A DNA stretch of 64,000 nt, taken from NCBI RefSeq assembly GCF_002157505.1, contig NZ_NFSC01000025.1, positions 1-64,000 on the forward strand. Reading direction: 5' to 3'. The notes under the pieces are model-generated. The model was not told where the DNA came from, did not search any database, and was given only the letters and a program-made list of their open reading frames with translations. Source of the DNA: Arthrobacter agilis. Lineage in GTDB: Bacteria; Actinomycetota; Actinomycetes; Actinomycetales; Micrococcaceae. Below are positions 22,080 to 32,052 of the stretch, piece by piece; the stretch's first letter is position 1; each line of letters starts with the position of its first letter. The position numbers were made by a program, and so were the translations under genes.

Positions 22080-23696
22080 TCACTGGAGGGGTGCTGGGAG
22101 TGTCCCGAGCGCGGCGGCCAGCAGGGATCCGTCGTCGACCAGCAGCCGGGCGGCCTCGATCTCCGGTGCGAGGTAGCGGTCCGTGCCGGGGCCCTCGACA
22201 TCCTCGCGCAGCCGCGCCCGGACGGCGGTGATGGGGGCGGAGCTGCGCACACCGGTGCCGGCAGCGCCGGCAGCATCAGTAGTCCCGGCACCACCGGCAG
22301 TGCCGCCGTCGCGCATGTCCAGCGCCCTCGCCGCGGTCAGGATCTCGATGGCGAGCACGCGCGTGAGGCCGTCGATGGCCCTTCGCAGCTTGAGTCCCGC
22401 AGCCCAGCCCATCGATACGTGGTCCTCCTGCATCGCGGAGGACGGGATGGAGTCCACGGAGGCGGGGTTGGCGAGGCGCTTGAGTTCCGAGACGATGCCG
22501 GCCTGCGTGTACTGCGCGATCATGTGGCCGGAGTCGACGCCGGGATCGTGGGCCAGGAACGCGTTGAGGCCGTGGCTGCGGGACTTGTCGAGGAAGCGGT
22601 CCGTGCGGCGTTCGCTCATGGAGGCGACGTCGGCGACGGCGATGGCGAGGAAGTCGAGCACATAGCCCACGGGGGCACCGTGGAAGTTGCCGTTCGACTC
22701 GATCCTGCCGTCGGGGGTGATCACCGGGTTGTCGATGGCGGAGGCGAGTTCGATCGAGGCGACGGACTCGGCATGCGCGAGTGTGGCACGCGCCGCGCCG
22801 TGGACCTGCGGTGCGCACCGGAGCGAATAGGCGTCCTGGACCCGGGTGAAGCGGTGGCGGCCGGTCTCCGAGGTGAGCTGCTCCGCGATGAGCGGGGAAT
22901 CGTGGAGCAGCGAACGGATGTTCGCTGCCGACGCCACCTGGCCCGGATGCGGACGAAGGGCATGGAGGTCCTCCGCGAAGACGGCATCGGTGCCGAGCAG
23001 TCCCTCGACGCTCATCGCGGCCGCGAGGTCCGCCGTCGTGAAGAGCCGGTGCAGGTCGGCCGCGGCGAGGACCAGCATCCCGAGCATCCCGTCCGTCCCG
23101 TTGATCAGCGCGAGGCCCTCCTTCTCGCGCAGTTCAACGGGGGCGATCCCCGCCGCCGCGAGGGCTTCCGCCGCGGGGACGAGGTCGCCCGAGCCGGTCC
23201 GGACGCTGCCCTCACCCATCAGGGCCAGGGCCACGTGGGACAGCGGCGCCAGGTCTCCCGAGCAGCCGAGGGACCCGTACTCGCCGACCACCGGGGTGAT
23301 GCCCGCGGTGAGCATCGCCGCGTAGGTCTCGGCGACGACGGGCCGGACGCCCGTGCGCCCGGTCGCAAGGGTCGAGAGGCGTCCGAGCATGAGGCCGCGC
23401 ACCACCTCGCGGTCCACCTCGGCGCCGGAGGACGCCGCGTGGCTGCGGATGAGGCTGCGCTGCAGCTGGCTCCGCTGGTCCAGCGGGATGTGCTTGGTGG
23501 CCAGGGCACCGAAACCGGTCGAGACGCCGTAGTGCGGCGTCCCGTCGTCGACGAGGGAGTCGATGACGGCACGGGATGCGGCCATGGCGGCCAGCGCCTC
23601 CGGAGCCAGCTCGACGGGTGCCCCGTACCGCGCCACGGCGACGACATCGGCGGGGGACAGGGGGCCTGTGCCCACGATCACGGAGTGCTGGTTCAC
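22080..23696 (-). CDS. hutH: Histidine ammonia-lyase
   Basis: Deaminates L-histidine to urocanate, the first step of the hut pathway. The 538-residue protein matches the family along its length: HYGVSTGFGALA (about residues 55-66), LIRSHAASSG, then the prosthetic-group region GSLGCSGDLAPLSHVAL (141-157), and later KEGLALINGTDGMLG, QDAYSLRCAPQVHGA and SSAMQEDHVSMGW. The self-cyclising tripeptide that makes the MIO electrophile is Cys145-Ser-Gly rather than the textbook Ala-Ser-Gly. A Gly/Ala-rich insert (GGTAGGAGTTDAAGAAGTGV) near residue 490 is unusual. The GTG start has GAGG upstream. The gene is divergent from the rest of the hut operon. Confidence 0.95.
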   Translation of the reverse strand: MNQHSVIVGTGPLSPADVVAVARYGAPVELAPEALAAMAASRAVIDSLVDDGTPHYGVSTGFGALATKHIPLDQRSQLQRSLIRSHAASSGAEVDREVVRGLMLGRLSTLATGRTGVRPVVAETYAAMLTAGITPVVGEYGSLGCSGDLAPLSHVALALMGEGSVRTGSGDLVPAAEALAAAGIAPVELREKEGLALINGTDGMLGMLVLAAADLHRLFTTADLAAAMSVEGLLGTDAVFAEDLHALRPHPGQVASAANIRSLLHDSPLIAEQLTSETGRHRFTRVQDAYSLRCAPQVHGAARATLAHAESVASIELASAIDNPVITPDGRIESNGNFHGAPVGYVLDFLAIAVADVASMSERRTDRFLDKSRSHGLNAFLAHDPGVDSGHMIAQYTQAGIVSELKRLANPASVDSIPSSAMQEDHVSMGWAAGLKLRRAIDGLTRVLAIEILTAARALDMRDGGTAGGAGTTDAAGAAGTGVRSSAPITAVRARLREDVEGPGTDRYLAPEIEAARLLVDDGSLLAAALGTLPAPLQ

Positions 23697-23742
23697 GGTG
23701 TGCCTCGGTTCCTGCGGCTGGTGCCGCTATTGCCATAGAGTG

Positions 23743-23758
23743 AAAATGACGTTTCAAT
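23743..23758. promoter_or_regulatory. Palindrome in the hut divergent promoter region
   Basis: TGAAA and TTTCA are perfect 5-bp arms around ATGACG, followed by a further TGAAAT at 23762. This A/T-rich island between hutH and the IclR-type gene has the size typical of IclR operators and could control both arms. Confidence 0.5.
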
Positions 23759-23798
23759 AAGTGAAATATACGGCACGGCTGAAAGCAAGGAGGGAACC

Positions 23799-24482
23799 AT
23801 GGCGGAATCGTCGACACGCACCGTCGAGCGCGCCCTCGTGCTCCTCGGGGCGGTCTGCGACGCCGGGTCGCTGACCCTCGCGGACGCGGCACGGGAAACG
23901 GAGCTCTCGGCGTCGACCGCCCTCCGTCTCCTGCGCACGCTCGAGGGCACGGGATTCGTGCGGCGTGACGGGCTCGGCACGTACCGGCCGGGGCTCCGCG
24001 TCATGCAGCTCGGGGCGCAGGCACTCGGCCACGAGTCGCTCGTCTCCCTCGCGGAACCCGCGCTGGAACGCCTCGTGGACCGGACCGGCGAATCGGCCTA
24101 CCTGAGCGTCCCGTCCCACGACGGTGAGGGCGTGTACCTGGCGATGCGCGAGGGGACGCACTCCGTCCGCCACGCCAGCTGGGTGGGACGCAGCATCCCG
24201 CTGGCGGGAACCGCCGTCGGCGCCGTCCTGACGGGGAGCCCTGACGAAGGCTTCGTCGTCGTCCGCGACGGCGTCGAGGCCGACGTGACCGCCATCGCAG
24301 CGCCCGTCTCCCCGGGCGGCAGGGCCGTCGCGGCGCTCAGCGTCGTCGTCCCCAGCTATCGCATCACCGAGGCGGAAGCCCGCCGCATCGGAGTGCTCGT
24401 CGCGCGGGAGGCCTCCGCCCTCCTGACGCCATCCGACACCCGCGTCGACCTGACCGGGGACCTGACAGGAGAACCAGCATGA
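23799..24482 (+). CDS. IclR-family transcriptional regulator of the hut cluster
   Basis: A winged-HTH N-terminal domain (about residues 5-65; [34 protein letters not shown]) is joined to an IclR effector-binding domain ([38 protein letters not shown]). The total of 227 residues is slightly short for the family. It is the first gene of the hut operon and overlaps hutU by four bases, so it probably controls hut expression and its own. Urocanate or histidine would be the expected effector, by analogy with other hut systems. The ATG has a strong AAGGAGGGAACC site. Confidence 0.88.
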   Translation: MAESSTRTVERALVLLGAVCDAGSLTLADAARETELSASTALRLLRTLEGTGFVRRDGLGTYRPGLRVMQLGAQALGHESLVSLAEPALERLVDRTGESAYLSVPSHDGEGVYLAMREGTHSVRHASWVGRSIPLAGTAVGAVLTGSPDEGFVVVRDGVEADVTAIAAPVSPGGRAVAALSVVVPSYRITEAEARRIGVLVAREASALLTPSDTRVDLTGDLTGEPA

Positions 24483-26158
24483 CCAGCAGCACCACGACAC
24501 CCACGCACGACCCCTCCCGCTCCATCCGGGCGGCCCGCGGTACGCAGCTGACGGCGAAGAGCTGGCAGACGGAAGCACCCCTGCGCATGCTGATGAACAA
24601 CCTCGACCCGGAGGTGGCCGAGCGGCCGGAGGACCTCGTGGTCTACGGCGGCACCGGCCGTGCAGCGCGCAGCTGGCAGGCCTACGACGCGATCGTCCGC
24701 ACCCTCGAGACCCTCGACGACGACGAGACGCTGCTCGTGCAGTCGGGCAAGCCGGTCGGCGTCTTCCGCACCAACCCATGGGCCCCCCGGGTGCTGCTGG
24801 CCAACTCGAACCTCGTCGGGGACTGGGCCACGTGGCCCGAGTTCCGGCGCCTCGAGGCCGAGGGCCTCATGATGTACGGGCAGATGACCGCGGGGTCCTG
24901 GATCTACATCGGCACGCAGGGCATCCTGCAGGGGACCTTCGAGACGTTCGCCGCCATCGCGCACAAGCGGTTCGGCGGCAGCCTCGCCGGCACCCTGACC
25001 CTGACCGGCGGCTGCGGCGGCATGGGCGGCGCCCAGCCCCTCGCCGTCACCCTCAACGGCGGCGCGGTCCTGATCGTCGACGTGAGCGAGGCCCGCCTCC
25101 GCCGCCGCGTGGCCAAGCGGTACCTGGACACCGTGGCCGACACGCTCGACGACGCCGTCGAGCAGGTCCTCGCCGCGAAGCGCGAGAAGCGCGCGCTGTC
25201 CGTCGGCGTCGTCGGCAACGCCGCCACCGTCTTCCCCGAACTGCTGCGGCGCGGGCTCGACGTCGACATCGTCACCGACCAGACGTCCGCCCACGACCCG
25301 CTGAGCTACCTGCCGGAAGGGATCGCCCCCGACGAATGGGAGCGCGAGGCCTCCGCCGACCCCGAGGGCTTCACCAAGAAGGCGCAGGCCTCCATGGCCC
25401 TGCACGTCGAGGCGATGGTCGGCTTTCTGGATGCCGGTGCGGAGGTGTTCGACTACGGCAACTCCATCCGCGACGAGGCGCGGAAGGGCGGGTACGGCCG
25501 GGCGTTCGACTTCCCCGGCTTCGTCCCCGCCTACATCCGCCCGCTGTTCTGCGAGGGACTCGGCCCGTTCCGCTGGGTGGCGCTCTCGGGCGATCCCGCG
25601 GACATCGCCGTCACCGACGCGGCCCTCAAGGAACTGTTCCCCGACAACGGCCACCTGCACCGCTGGCTCGACGCCGCCGCGGAGCACGTCGAGTTCGAGG
25701 GCCTCCCGGCGCGCATCTGCTGGCTCGGTTACGGCGACCGCGCGAAAGCCGGCCTGCTGTTCAACCGGCTGGTCGCCGAGGGCAAGGTCTCGGCCCCGAT
25801 CGTCATCGGCCGCGACCACCTCGACTCCGGGTCCGTCGCCTCGCCCTACCGCGAGACCGAGGCCATGGCGGACGGCTCGGACGCCGTCGCCGACTGGCCC
25901 CTGCTGAACGCACTGCTCACGACGTCGTCCGGTGCCACCTGGGTCTCCATCCACCACGGGGGCGGCGTGGGCATCGGACGCTCCATCCACGCGGGACAGG
26001 TCTCGGTCGCGGACGGGACGGACCTCGCTGCCCAGAAGCTGGAGCGCCTCCTGACCAACGACCCCGGCATGGGAGTCATCCGCCACGTCGACGCCGGCTA
26101 CGAACGCGCCCGCGAGGTCGCAGCCGAGCGCGGCGTGCGCATCCCCATGGAATCCTGA
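24479..26158 (+). CDS. hutU: Urocanate hydratase
   Basis: Hydrates urocanate to 4-imidazolone-5-propionate, using tightly bound NAD+ as an electrophile. The 559-residue length is standard. Conserved stretches include [17 protein letters not shown] (about 84-100), [34 protein letters not shown] (the Gly-rich NAD segment), [18 protein letters not shown] and [19 protein letters not shown] near the C-terminus. The QTSAHD segment and the GGCGGMGG loop are the strongest family markers. Its ATG overlaps the regulator's stop, and the M20 gene begins 31 nt after its own stop. Confidence 0.97.
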   Translation: MTSSTTTPTHDPSRSIRAARGTQLTAKSWQTEAPLRMLMNNLDPEVAERPEDLVVYGGTGRAARSWQAYDAIVRTLETLDDDETLLVQSGKPVGVFRTNPWAPRVLLANSNLVGDWATWPEFRRLEAEGLMMYGQMTAGSWIYIGTQGILQGTFETFAAIAHKRFGGSLAGTLTLTGGCGGMGGAQPLAVTLNGGAVLIVDVSEARLRRRVAKRYLDTVADTLDDAVEQVLAAKREKRALSVGVVGNAATVFPELLRRGLDVDIVTDQTSAHDPLSYLPEGIAPDEWEREASADPEGFTKKAQASMALHVEAMVGFLDAGAEVFDYGNSIRDEARKGGYGRAFDFPGFVPAYIRPLFCEGLGPFRWVALSGDPADIAVTDAALKELFPDNGHLHRWLDAAAEHVEFEGLPARICWLGYGDRAKAGLLFNRLVAEGKVSAPIVIGRDHLDSGSVASPYRETEAMADGSDAVADWPLLNALLTTSSGATWVSIHHGGGVGIGRSIHAGQVSVADGTDLAAQKLERLLTNDPGMGVIRHVDAGYERAREVAAERGVRIPMES

Positions 26159-26189
26159 AGTCCCTCGACTCCGATCGGAAGGTGTTTCC

Positions 26190-27407
26190 GTGCAGACCGT
26201 ATCCTCAGTCCTCGATTCCATCAGCGACATCGGCCGCGACCCGTCCCGCGGCGGGTACTCCCGCGGCGTCTACACGGGCGCCGAACTGTCCCTCCGCGAG
26301 TGGTTCGACGCCGAGGCGACGGCCCGCGGGCTGTCGGTGGAGACGGACCGCAACGGGATCCTCTGGGCCTGGTGGGACGCCACGGACAGCCGCGACGGCG
26401 CCCTCGTGACCGGCAGCCACCTCGACTCCGTCCCCGGCGGCGGAGCGTTCGACGGGCCGCTGGGCGTCGCCTCGGCGCTGGTCGCGGTGGACCTGCTCCG
26501 GGAACGGGGGGTCGAGCCGCGCCGTTCGCTCGCCGTCGCCGTGTTCCCCGAGGAGGAGGGCTCCCGGTTCGGGCTCTCCTGCCTCGGGTCGCGCCTGCTC
26601 ACCGGCTCGGTGGACCCCGACACCGTCCGCTCGCTGACCGACACCGACGGCACGACGTTCGCCGAGGCTGCCCGTGCCGCCGGTGTCGACCCGGCACACC
26701 TGGGCCGGGACGAGGAAGCCATCCGGCACATCGGGGACTTCGTCGAACTCCACGTCGAACAGGGGCGCGGCCTGATCGACCTGGACTCCGCCGTCGCCAT
26801 CGGGTCCACCATGCTGGGCCACGGCCGGTGGCGCCTGTCCATCACCGGTCAGGGCAACCACGCCGGGACCACCCTCATGGCCGACCGCGCCGACCCCATG
26901 ATCGCCGCCGCGCAGGTGGTCCTCGCGGCACGGAAGATCGCCGCGGAGCAGGAGGGAGCGCGCGCCACCGTCGGCCGCCTCCAGCCCGTGCCGGGCGGAA
27001 CGAACGTCATCGCCTCGCGCGTCGACCTCTGGCTCGACGTACGCCACGAGGAGGACGCGGTGACGGCGTCGCTCATCGAGAAGATCCACGGCCAGGCACA
27101 GAAGATCTGCGCGTTCGAGGGCTGCCGCGCCACACTGACGGAGGAATCACGCAGCGGCACGGTCCACTTCGACGGTGCCCTCCAGCACACGCTGGCCTCG
27201 GCGCTCGGCCGCTCCTTCCCGGGCACGCCCACCCTGCCCACCGGGGCCGGGCACGACGCCGGCATCCTGGGAGCCATCGCTCCGACGGCCATGCTCTTCG
27301 TGCGCAACCCCACGGGCATCAGCCACTCACCCGAGGAGTTCGTGGAGCGCGACGACGCCGACGCCGGGGCCGTCGCGCTCGCCGACGTCCTCGAAGACCT
27401 GCTGTGA
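26190..27407 (+). CDS. M20 amidohydrolase (allantoate/N-carbamoyl amino acid type) in the hut operon
   Basis: A zinc amidase of the hydantoinase/carbamoylase branch, 405 residues. Metal-binding motifs are TGSHLDSVPGGGAFDGPLG (His about 74, Asp about 85), FPEEEGSRFG (Glu near 119) and VELHVEQGRGL (His near 186); the final His is in GISHSPEEF. The dimerisation domain carries QGNHAGTTLM. The annotated activity of the family is hydrolysis of N-carbamoyl or ureido groups. Here it lies between hutU and hutF with close spacing, where N-formylglutamate deformylase would be expected, so that role is a plausible inference. The GTG has GGAAGG upstream. Confidence 0.85.
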   Translation: MQTVSSVLDSISDIGRDPSRGGYSRGVYTGAELSLREWFDAEATARGLSVETDRNGILWAWWDATDSRDGALVTGSHLDSVPGGGAFDGPLGVASALVAVDLLRERGVEPRRSLAVAVFPEEEGSRFGLSCLGSRLLTGSVDPDTVRSLTDTDGTTFAEAARAAGVDPAHLGRDEEAIRHIGDFVELHVEQGRGLIDLDSAVAIGSTMLGHGRWRLSITGQGNHAGTTLMADRADPMIAAAQVVLAARKIAAEQEGARATVGRLQPVPGGTNVIASRVDLWLDVRHEEDAVTASLIEKIHGQAQKICAFEGCRATLTEESRSGTVHFDGALQHTLASALGRSFPGTPTLPTGAGHDAGILGAIAPTAMLFVRNPTGISHSPEEFVERDDADAGAVALADVLEDLL

Positions 27408-28825
27408 GCGGACGCGACGCGGTCCGCGCCGTCTGGTGCGAGCATGCATGGCTGGAGGCCGACGGCGTGCGGGACGCGGTCCGCGTGGAGGTCGACGCCG
27501 ACGGGACGGTGGTCGGCGTCAGGGCGGGCGTCGCCGCTCAGGACGGCGACGTCCTGCTCTCCGGCGTGGCCTTCCCTGCAGCCGCCAACGCCCACTCGCA
27601 TGCGTTCCACCGCGCGCTGCGGGGCCGGACCCACGACCGCGGGGGGACGTTCTGGACCTGGCGGGAGACCATGTACCGGGCGGCCGGAGCCCTGACGCCC
27701 GAGCTCTACGAGGAGCTGGCCACCGCCGCGTACGCGGAGATGGTCGCAGCCGGCTGGACGAGCGTCGCCGAGTTCCACTACGTCCACCACCAGCCCGACG
27801 GCACTCCCTACGGAGGCGAGGGGCCGGGCGGCGAGGAACCCCATGCCATGGAGCTGGCCCTGGCGCGGGCCGCCGTCCGGGCGGGCATCCGCCTGACACT
27901 GCTCGACACCTGCTACCTGGCCGGCGGCTTCGGCACACCCCTCGAGGACGGGCAGCTCCGTTTCTCCGACGGCACGGCCGCCCGGTGGCTCGACCGGCTC
28001 GCGTCCCTCCGCGCCGCGATCTCCTCGCTGTACCCGGCGCAGCAGGTGTCCGTCGGGGCGGCCATCCACTCGGTGCGGGCCGTCCCCGAGGACCAGCTGG
28101 CCGTCATCGCGCAGCACCTGCCGTCCGGGATGCCGCTGCACATCCACCTCTCCGAGCAGCCGGCGGAGAACGAGGACTGCCTCCGCGCCACCGGCACCAC
28201 ACCGACCGGGCTGCTGAACCGGTACGGGCTCGTGAGCGAGCGACTGTCCGCCGTGCACGCGACGCACGTCAGCGACAGCGACGTGGCGATCCTCGGGAAC
28301 GCCCGGGCCGTCGTCGTCCTCTGTCCGACGACGGAAGCGGACCTCGCCGACGGCATCGGACCGGCCGGCGAATTCCGCGGCGCCGGCGCGACCCTGGCCC
28401 TCGGCACCGACCAGCACGCCGTCGTCGACCCGTGGCTCGAGATGCGCGCGCTCGAACACGGCGAACGCCTGCGCACCGGACGCCGCGGGCACTTCGACCC
28501 CGCAGCGCTCCATGGCGTCGCCTCGCTCGGCGGGGCCACGGCGCAGGGACGCCCCGGCGCCGGATTCCGCCCGGGCTGCGCCGCGGACTTCATGGCCGTC
28601 GACCCGCACAGCGCACGGACAGCTGGTTCCGTATGGGAGCAGCTCGCCTACACGGCGACCGCGCAGGACGTCACCGCAGTCGTCGTCGGGGGTGCCCTTC
28701 TGGCACGCGACGGCGTGCATGCGGCCCTCGGCAGGCCGGCCGACCTCCTGGTGGCGGCCATCGCGCGCCTCGACGAGGCCGCGGACTCCCTCCAGCTTGA
28801 GGAGCAGCACGAATGTCGCAGCTGA
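27404..28825 (+). CDS. hutF: Formimidoylglutamate deiminase
   Basis: Converts N-formimidoyl-L-glutamate to N-formyl-L-glutamate and ammonia in the five-step hut route. It is a member of the amidohydrolase superfamily, 473 residues. The metal site is [15 protein letters not shown] (about residues 58-72), followed by [34 protein letters not shown] (substrate and metal His, Glu) and [16 protein letters not shown], where the family has a catalytic Asp. The GTG overlaps the preceding TGA (GTGA), and the 3' end overlaps hutI by 13 nt, so the operon is tightly coupled. The presence of hutF predicts that a deformylase is needed downstream. Confidence 0.94.
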   Translation: MSGRDAVRAVWCEHAWLEADGVRDAVRVEVDADGTVVGVRAGVAAQDGDVLLSGVAFPAAANAHSHAFHRALRGRTHDRGGTFWTWRETMYRAAGALTPELYEELATAAYAEMVAAGWTSVAEFHYVHHQPDGTPYGGEGPGGEEPHAMELALARAAVRAGIRLTLLDTCYLAGGFGTPLEDGQLRFSDGTAARWLDRLASLRAAISSLYPAQQVSVGAAIHSVRAVPEDQLAVIAQHLPSGMPLHIHLSEQPAENEDCLRATGTTPTGLLNRYGLVSERLSAVHATHVSDSDVAILGNARAVVVLCPTTEADLADGIGPAGEFRGAGATLALGTDQHAVVDPWLEMRALEHGERLRTGRRGHFDPAALHGVASLGGATAQGRPGAGFRPGCAADFMAVDPHSARTAGSVWEQLAYTATAQDVTAVVVGGALLARDGVHAALGRPADLLVAAIARLDEAADSLQLEEQHECRS

Positions 28826-30027
28826 TCACCAACATCGGCGAACTGATGACGCAGGACGGCGAGGCCGCGGTCCTGCGGAACGCCGCCGTGGTCCTCGAGG
28901 GCGAGCGCATCAGCTGGATCGGTCCGGCTGCGCAGGCGCCGGCAGCCGACGAGGCGTACGATGCCGGCGGGCGGGCCGGGCTTCCGGGCTGGGTCGACAG
29001 CCACACCCACCTCGTGTTCGCCGGCGACCGGACGGCCGAGTTCGAGGCGCGGATGGCGGGGGAGTCCTACGCCGCCGGGGGCATCGCCGTCACGGTCGAG
29101 GCGACCCGTGCCGCCGGCGACTACGACCTCACGCGCCTGCTGCTGGGCCGCATCGCGGAGGCCGCCGCGGGCGGGACCACCTACCTGGAGACGAAGACGG
29201 GCTACGGGCTCGACGTCGGGCAGGAGGCGCGGAGTGCGCGCATCGCAGCCGGGGCCGTCGACGAGGTCACGTTCCTCGGCGCGCACCTCGTCCCGGCCGG
29301 GTGGGATCCGGACGAGTACACCGACCTGGTGTGCGGTCCGATGCTCGACGCCGTCCGCCCCTACGTGCGCTGGGCCGATGTCTTCTGCGAGACCGGCGCC
29401 TTCACCGCCGAGCAGGCCCGCCGCATCCTGTCGGCCTGCGCCGAGGCGGGGCTCGGCCTGCGCGTCCACGGCAACCAGCTCGGACCGGGCGACGGCGTCG
29501 CGCTCGCCGTCGAGTTCGGCGCCGCCAGCGTGGATCATGCGAACCACCTGACCGACGACGACGTCGACGCGTTGGCCGGCACGTGGGCGGGATTCGGCGC
29601 GGGATCCGGCGCCCAGGGCATGCCGGGCACCGTCGCCACCTGCCTGCCCGCCTGCGACCTCTCCACGCGCCAGCCGTTCCCGCCCGCGCGGAGGCTGCTC
29701 GACGCCGGAGTGCAGCTGGCGATCGCCAGCAACTGCAATCCCGGCACCTCCTACACGACGTCCATGGGGTTCTGCGTCGCGACCGCCGTCCTGCAGATGG
29801 GGCTCACCATCTCCGAGGCCGTACGGGCCGCGACCGTCGGGGGAGCCCTCGCCCTGCGGCGGCACACGGGCGAGGACGTCGACGGCCGGCGCGCCGTCGG
29901 GTCGCTCGCCGTCGGGCACCGCGCGGACCTGCAGCTCCTCGACGCGCCGTCGGCCACGCACCTCGCGTACCGCCCCGGCATGCCCCTCGTGCATGCCGTC
30001 TGGCGTGCTGGCAAGCGGGTTCGGTAG
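28813..30027 (+). CDS. hutI: Imidazolonepropionase
   Basis: Hydrolyses 4-imidazolone-5-propionate to N-formimidoylglutamate. It is a zinc-dependent amidohydrolase of 404 residues. The metal motif is [20 protein letters not shown] (about residues 58-77). [50 protein letters not shown] (His ligand), SVDHANHL and [17 protein letters not shown] (Asn and Thr at the usual Asp-containing loop) follow. The last metal-binding Asp of many amidohydrolases appears here as ASNCNPGT, the normal HutI form. It is the final gene of the hut operon and overlaps hutF. Confidence 0.96.
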   Translation: MSQLITNIGELMTQDGEAAVLRNAAVVLEGERISWIGPAAQAPAADEAYDAGGRAGLPGWVDSHTHLVFAGDRTAEFEARMAGESYAAGGIAVTVEATRAAGDYDLTRLLLGRIAEAAAGGTTYLETKTGYGLDVGQEARSARIAAGAVDEVTFLGAHLVPAGWDPDEYTDLVCGPMLDAVRPYVRWADVFCETGAFTAEQARRILSACAEAGLGLRVHGNQLGPGDGVALAVEFGAASVDHANHLTDDDVDALAGTWAGFGAGSGAQGMPGTVATCLPACDLSTRQPFPPARRLLDAGVQLAIASNCNPGTSYTTSMGFCVATAVLQMGLTISEAVRAATVGGALALRRHTGEDVDGRRAVGSLAVGHRADLQLLDAPSATHLAYRPGMPLVHAVWRAGKRVR

Positions 30028-30084
30028 GGGCCCGGACGGGCCGCCGGACTGGGAATCCCTCCCAACCGCTGGGAGGATAGCGCC

Positions 30085-30885
30085 ATGCCTGCCGAGTCCG
30101 CGTCCGCCCCCTCAGCCGTCGATACCCGGACGGATGCCACTCCACCCAAGCGCCGCATCACAGCGGAGCTGCTGATCGTCTTCGGCCTCTCCCTCGGGCA
30201 GTCGGCCGTGTACTCCATCGTGAATCTGGCCGAGAAGCTGACGCGCGGACCCCTGGCAGCGCAGACCACCACCCTGAACCCGGTGCTGAACGACCGGCCG
30301 TATTTCGACCTGGCCTACCAGGTGCTGGGCATCTTCTTCGCACTGGTGCCCGTGGCCCTCGTCCTGTTCCTGCTCAGCGGACACGGCACTCCGGCGTTAC
30401 GCCGCCTCGGGATCACGTTCGACAGGCCCGTGCGCACCGTCGGCCTCGGGATGGGGCTGGCAGCCATCATCGGCGTCGGAACCCTCGGCGTCTATGCCGG
30501 CGGGCGGGCGCTCGGCATCACCACGGCCCTCGTCCCGGCAGCGCTGGACGCCTACTGGTGGACGGTTCCGGTCCTCATCCTGTCGGCCGTCCGCCACGGG
30601 GTGCTGGAGGAGGTCCTCGTGGTGGGCTACCTCTTCCTCCGCCTGCGCGAGCTCGGTTGGTCCACCCCCGCCATCATTCTCACGAGTGCCGTGCTGCGGG
30701 GCAGCTACCACCTCTACCAGGGGTTCGGGCCCTTCGTCGGCAACGTGCTGATGGGCCTGCTGTTCGCCTGGTTCTACACGCGCACGCGCCGCGTCCTGCC
30801 GCTCGTTCTGGCGCACGCGCTCATCGACACGACGGGCTTCGTGGGATTCGCGCTCCTCGGACCCGCCATCGGGATCGGCGGCTGA
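30085..30885 (+). CDS. CPBP-family intramembrane protease-like protein
   Basis: A membrane protein of 266 residues with about six to seven hydrophobic segments. It contains the ABI/CPBP motifs: HGVLEEVLVVGYLFLRLREL (motif 1, Glu175-Glu176), VLRGSYHLYQGFGPFVGNVL (motif 2 His) and LVLAHALIDTTGFVGFAL (motif 3 His and Asp). In the canonical EExxxR motif the Arg is replaced by Val. Related actinobacterial members share the EVxVVGYL form. Members cleave or bind prenylated or bacteriocin-like peptides, and the role here is unknown. GGGAGG lies 8-9 nt before the ATG, so a ribosome binding site is possible, though the same bases fit a leaderless -10. Confidence 0.85.
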   Translation: MPAESASAPSAVDTRTDATPPKRRITAELLIVFGLSLGQSAVYSIVNLAEKLTRGPLAAQTTTLNPVLNDRPYFDLAYQVLGIFFALVPVALVLFLLSGHGTPALRRLGITFDRPVRTVGLGMGLAAIIGVGTLGVYAGGRALGITTALVPAALDAYWWTVPVLILSAVRHGVLEEVLVVGYLFLRLRELGWSTPAIILTSAVLRGSYHLYQGFGPFVGNVLMGLLFAWFYTRTRRVLPLVLAHALIDTTGFVGFALLGPAIGIGG

Positions 30886-31039
30886 CGGGGCCGACGAACT
30901 GCTCAGGGAAGGCTCACCTACGCGGATTTGCGCACGAAAACCGTGACTAAATTATCGGCTGACCGCGGTGTTACCGTGAGTCCATTCAGCGAAACGGCGG
31001 CTCCGCCCCGGGGCTCCACCGGACCAGCCAGGAGGAATC

Positions 31040-31327
31040 ATGAGCGTCGTCACCAGTGTCTCTGAGTGCAGTGTCCACAACTGCTCGTTCAATCACGAGG
31101 GCTGCACCGCCGTCGCGATCACCGTGTCCGGGAGCGAGGAACACGCGTCCTGCGCCACCTTCATCGACACCTCCATCAGCGGCGGCCTGCCGAAGATGCT
31201 CGCCCACGTGGGCGCGTGCCAGCGCTCGGAGTGCACCTTCAACCACGACCTGCTGTGCGGCGCACCGGCCGTGAAGGTGGGCCCCGGCGCCGACGCCGCC
31301 GACTGCCTCACGTACACCCACGCCTGA
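31040..31327 (+). CDS. DUF1540 cysteine-rich protein with two repeats
   Basis: A small protein of 95 residues with two copies of the DUF1540 pattern. The first is VSECSVHNCSFNHEGCTAVAI and the second VGACQRSECTFNHDLLCGAP, each followed by a further Cys (ASCATF; ADCLTY). The regular Cys-x5-Cys-x4-7-Cys spacing and nearby His suggest metal binding, but the family function is unknown. No signal peptide or membrane segment is present. It has an AGGAGG-like site and is a single-gene unit closed by a long perfect hairpin. Confidence 0.85.
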   Translation: MSVVTSVSECSVHNCSFNHEGCTAVAITVSGSEEHASCATFIDTSISGGLPKMLAHVGACQRSECTFNHDLLCGAPAVKVGPGADAADCLTYTHA

Positions 31328-31350
31328 CGCGCACCTCAGCGCCTGGAACG

Positions 31351-31388
31351 ACAGGAAAGGGCCGGACGACTGTCCGGCCCTTTCCTGT
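31351..31388. terminator. Perfect 17-bp hairpin between convergent genes
   Basis: The arms are 17 bp without mismatch around the loop GACT, with T-rich sequence on both outer sides. It can serve as a bidirectional terminator for the DUF1540 gene and the VOC-family gene. Confidence 0.9.
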
Positions 31389-31404
31389 TCAGTTCTTCGC
31401 GGGG

Positions 31405-32046
31405 TCAGATCTCGATGCGCCCGTCGGCGGTCTCGAAGGTCACGGACATGATGCCCGGAGTGCCGTTCGGGGCGATCCACTGGACCTGCACGCCGTCGAG
31501 CGTCTCCTCGACATCGGTGCCGAGCCACTCGGTCACGCGCTCCGACGATCCCGCGATGGTCAGGCAGGCCAGTTTCACCGATGCCGGGCGCGCCTGGGAG
31601 GGGTGCAGGGCCTCGGTCCCCTCGTCCCAGCGGAGCAGGTAGGGGACCTGGGGATCCGCGATGAGTCCCTTGATGCCGATCTGCTGCCACGTCAGTTCCT
31701 GGCCGTCGGGGAACTTGCGGTTGCCGGGAACCGCGCTGCGGCCGAGGCGCTCCTCGAACGGTGCGAGGTCGTCCACGGCGACGCACCAGCCCATCCAGCC
31801 TCCGCCGGCCTCGGAACGGGCCCGCACGGCCTGGCCGAAGGGGGCCTTGGTCGACGCCGGGTGGTCGAGGACCTCCACGACCTCCAGGTACTGGCCGTTC
31901 ACCAGGGGGAAGATCATGTTCCGGGTTCCGAAGCGCGGGTGCACGCCACCCTTCACGGGGTCCATCCCGAGATTGGCTGCGATCCGGTCGGCAGTCGCAG
32001 CAAGTCCATCGGGTTCGCAGGCATATGAGACATGGTCCAATCGCAT
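31405..32046 (-). CDS. VOC/glyoxalase-like domain protein
   Basis: A soluble protein of 213 residues opening with MRLDHVSYACEPDGLAATAD, the usual first strand and metal His of the vicinal oxygen chelate fold. GVHPRFGTRNMIFPLVNGQYLEVVEV gives the second half of the first beta-alpha-beta module; the conserved HxxxGTxN pattern resembles the Glyoxalase_3/DUF-type branch. A second module runs from about residue 130 (SVKLACLTIAGSSERVTEWL). The substrate is unknown. The ATG lies six bases from a CAAGAT -10 box. It is divergent from the metY leader. Confidence 0.8.
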   Translation of the reverse strand: MRLDHVSYACEPDGLAATADRIAANLGMDPVKGGVHPRFGTRNMIFPLVNGQYLEVVEVLDHPASTKAPFGQAVRARSEAGGGWMGWCVAVDDLAPFEERLGRSAVPGNRKFPDGQELTWQQIGIKGLIADPQVPYLLRWDEGTEALHPSQARPASVKLACLTIAGSSERVTEWLGTDVEETLDGVQVQWIAPNGTPGIMSVTFETADGRIEI

Positions 32047-32052
32047 GCGGTT

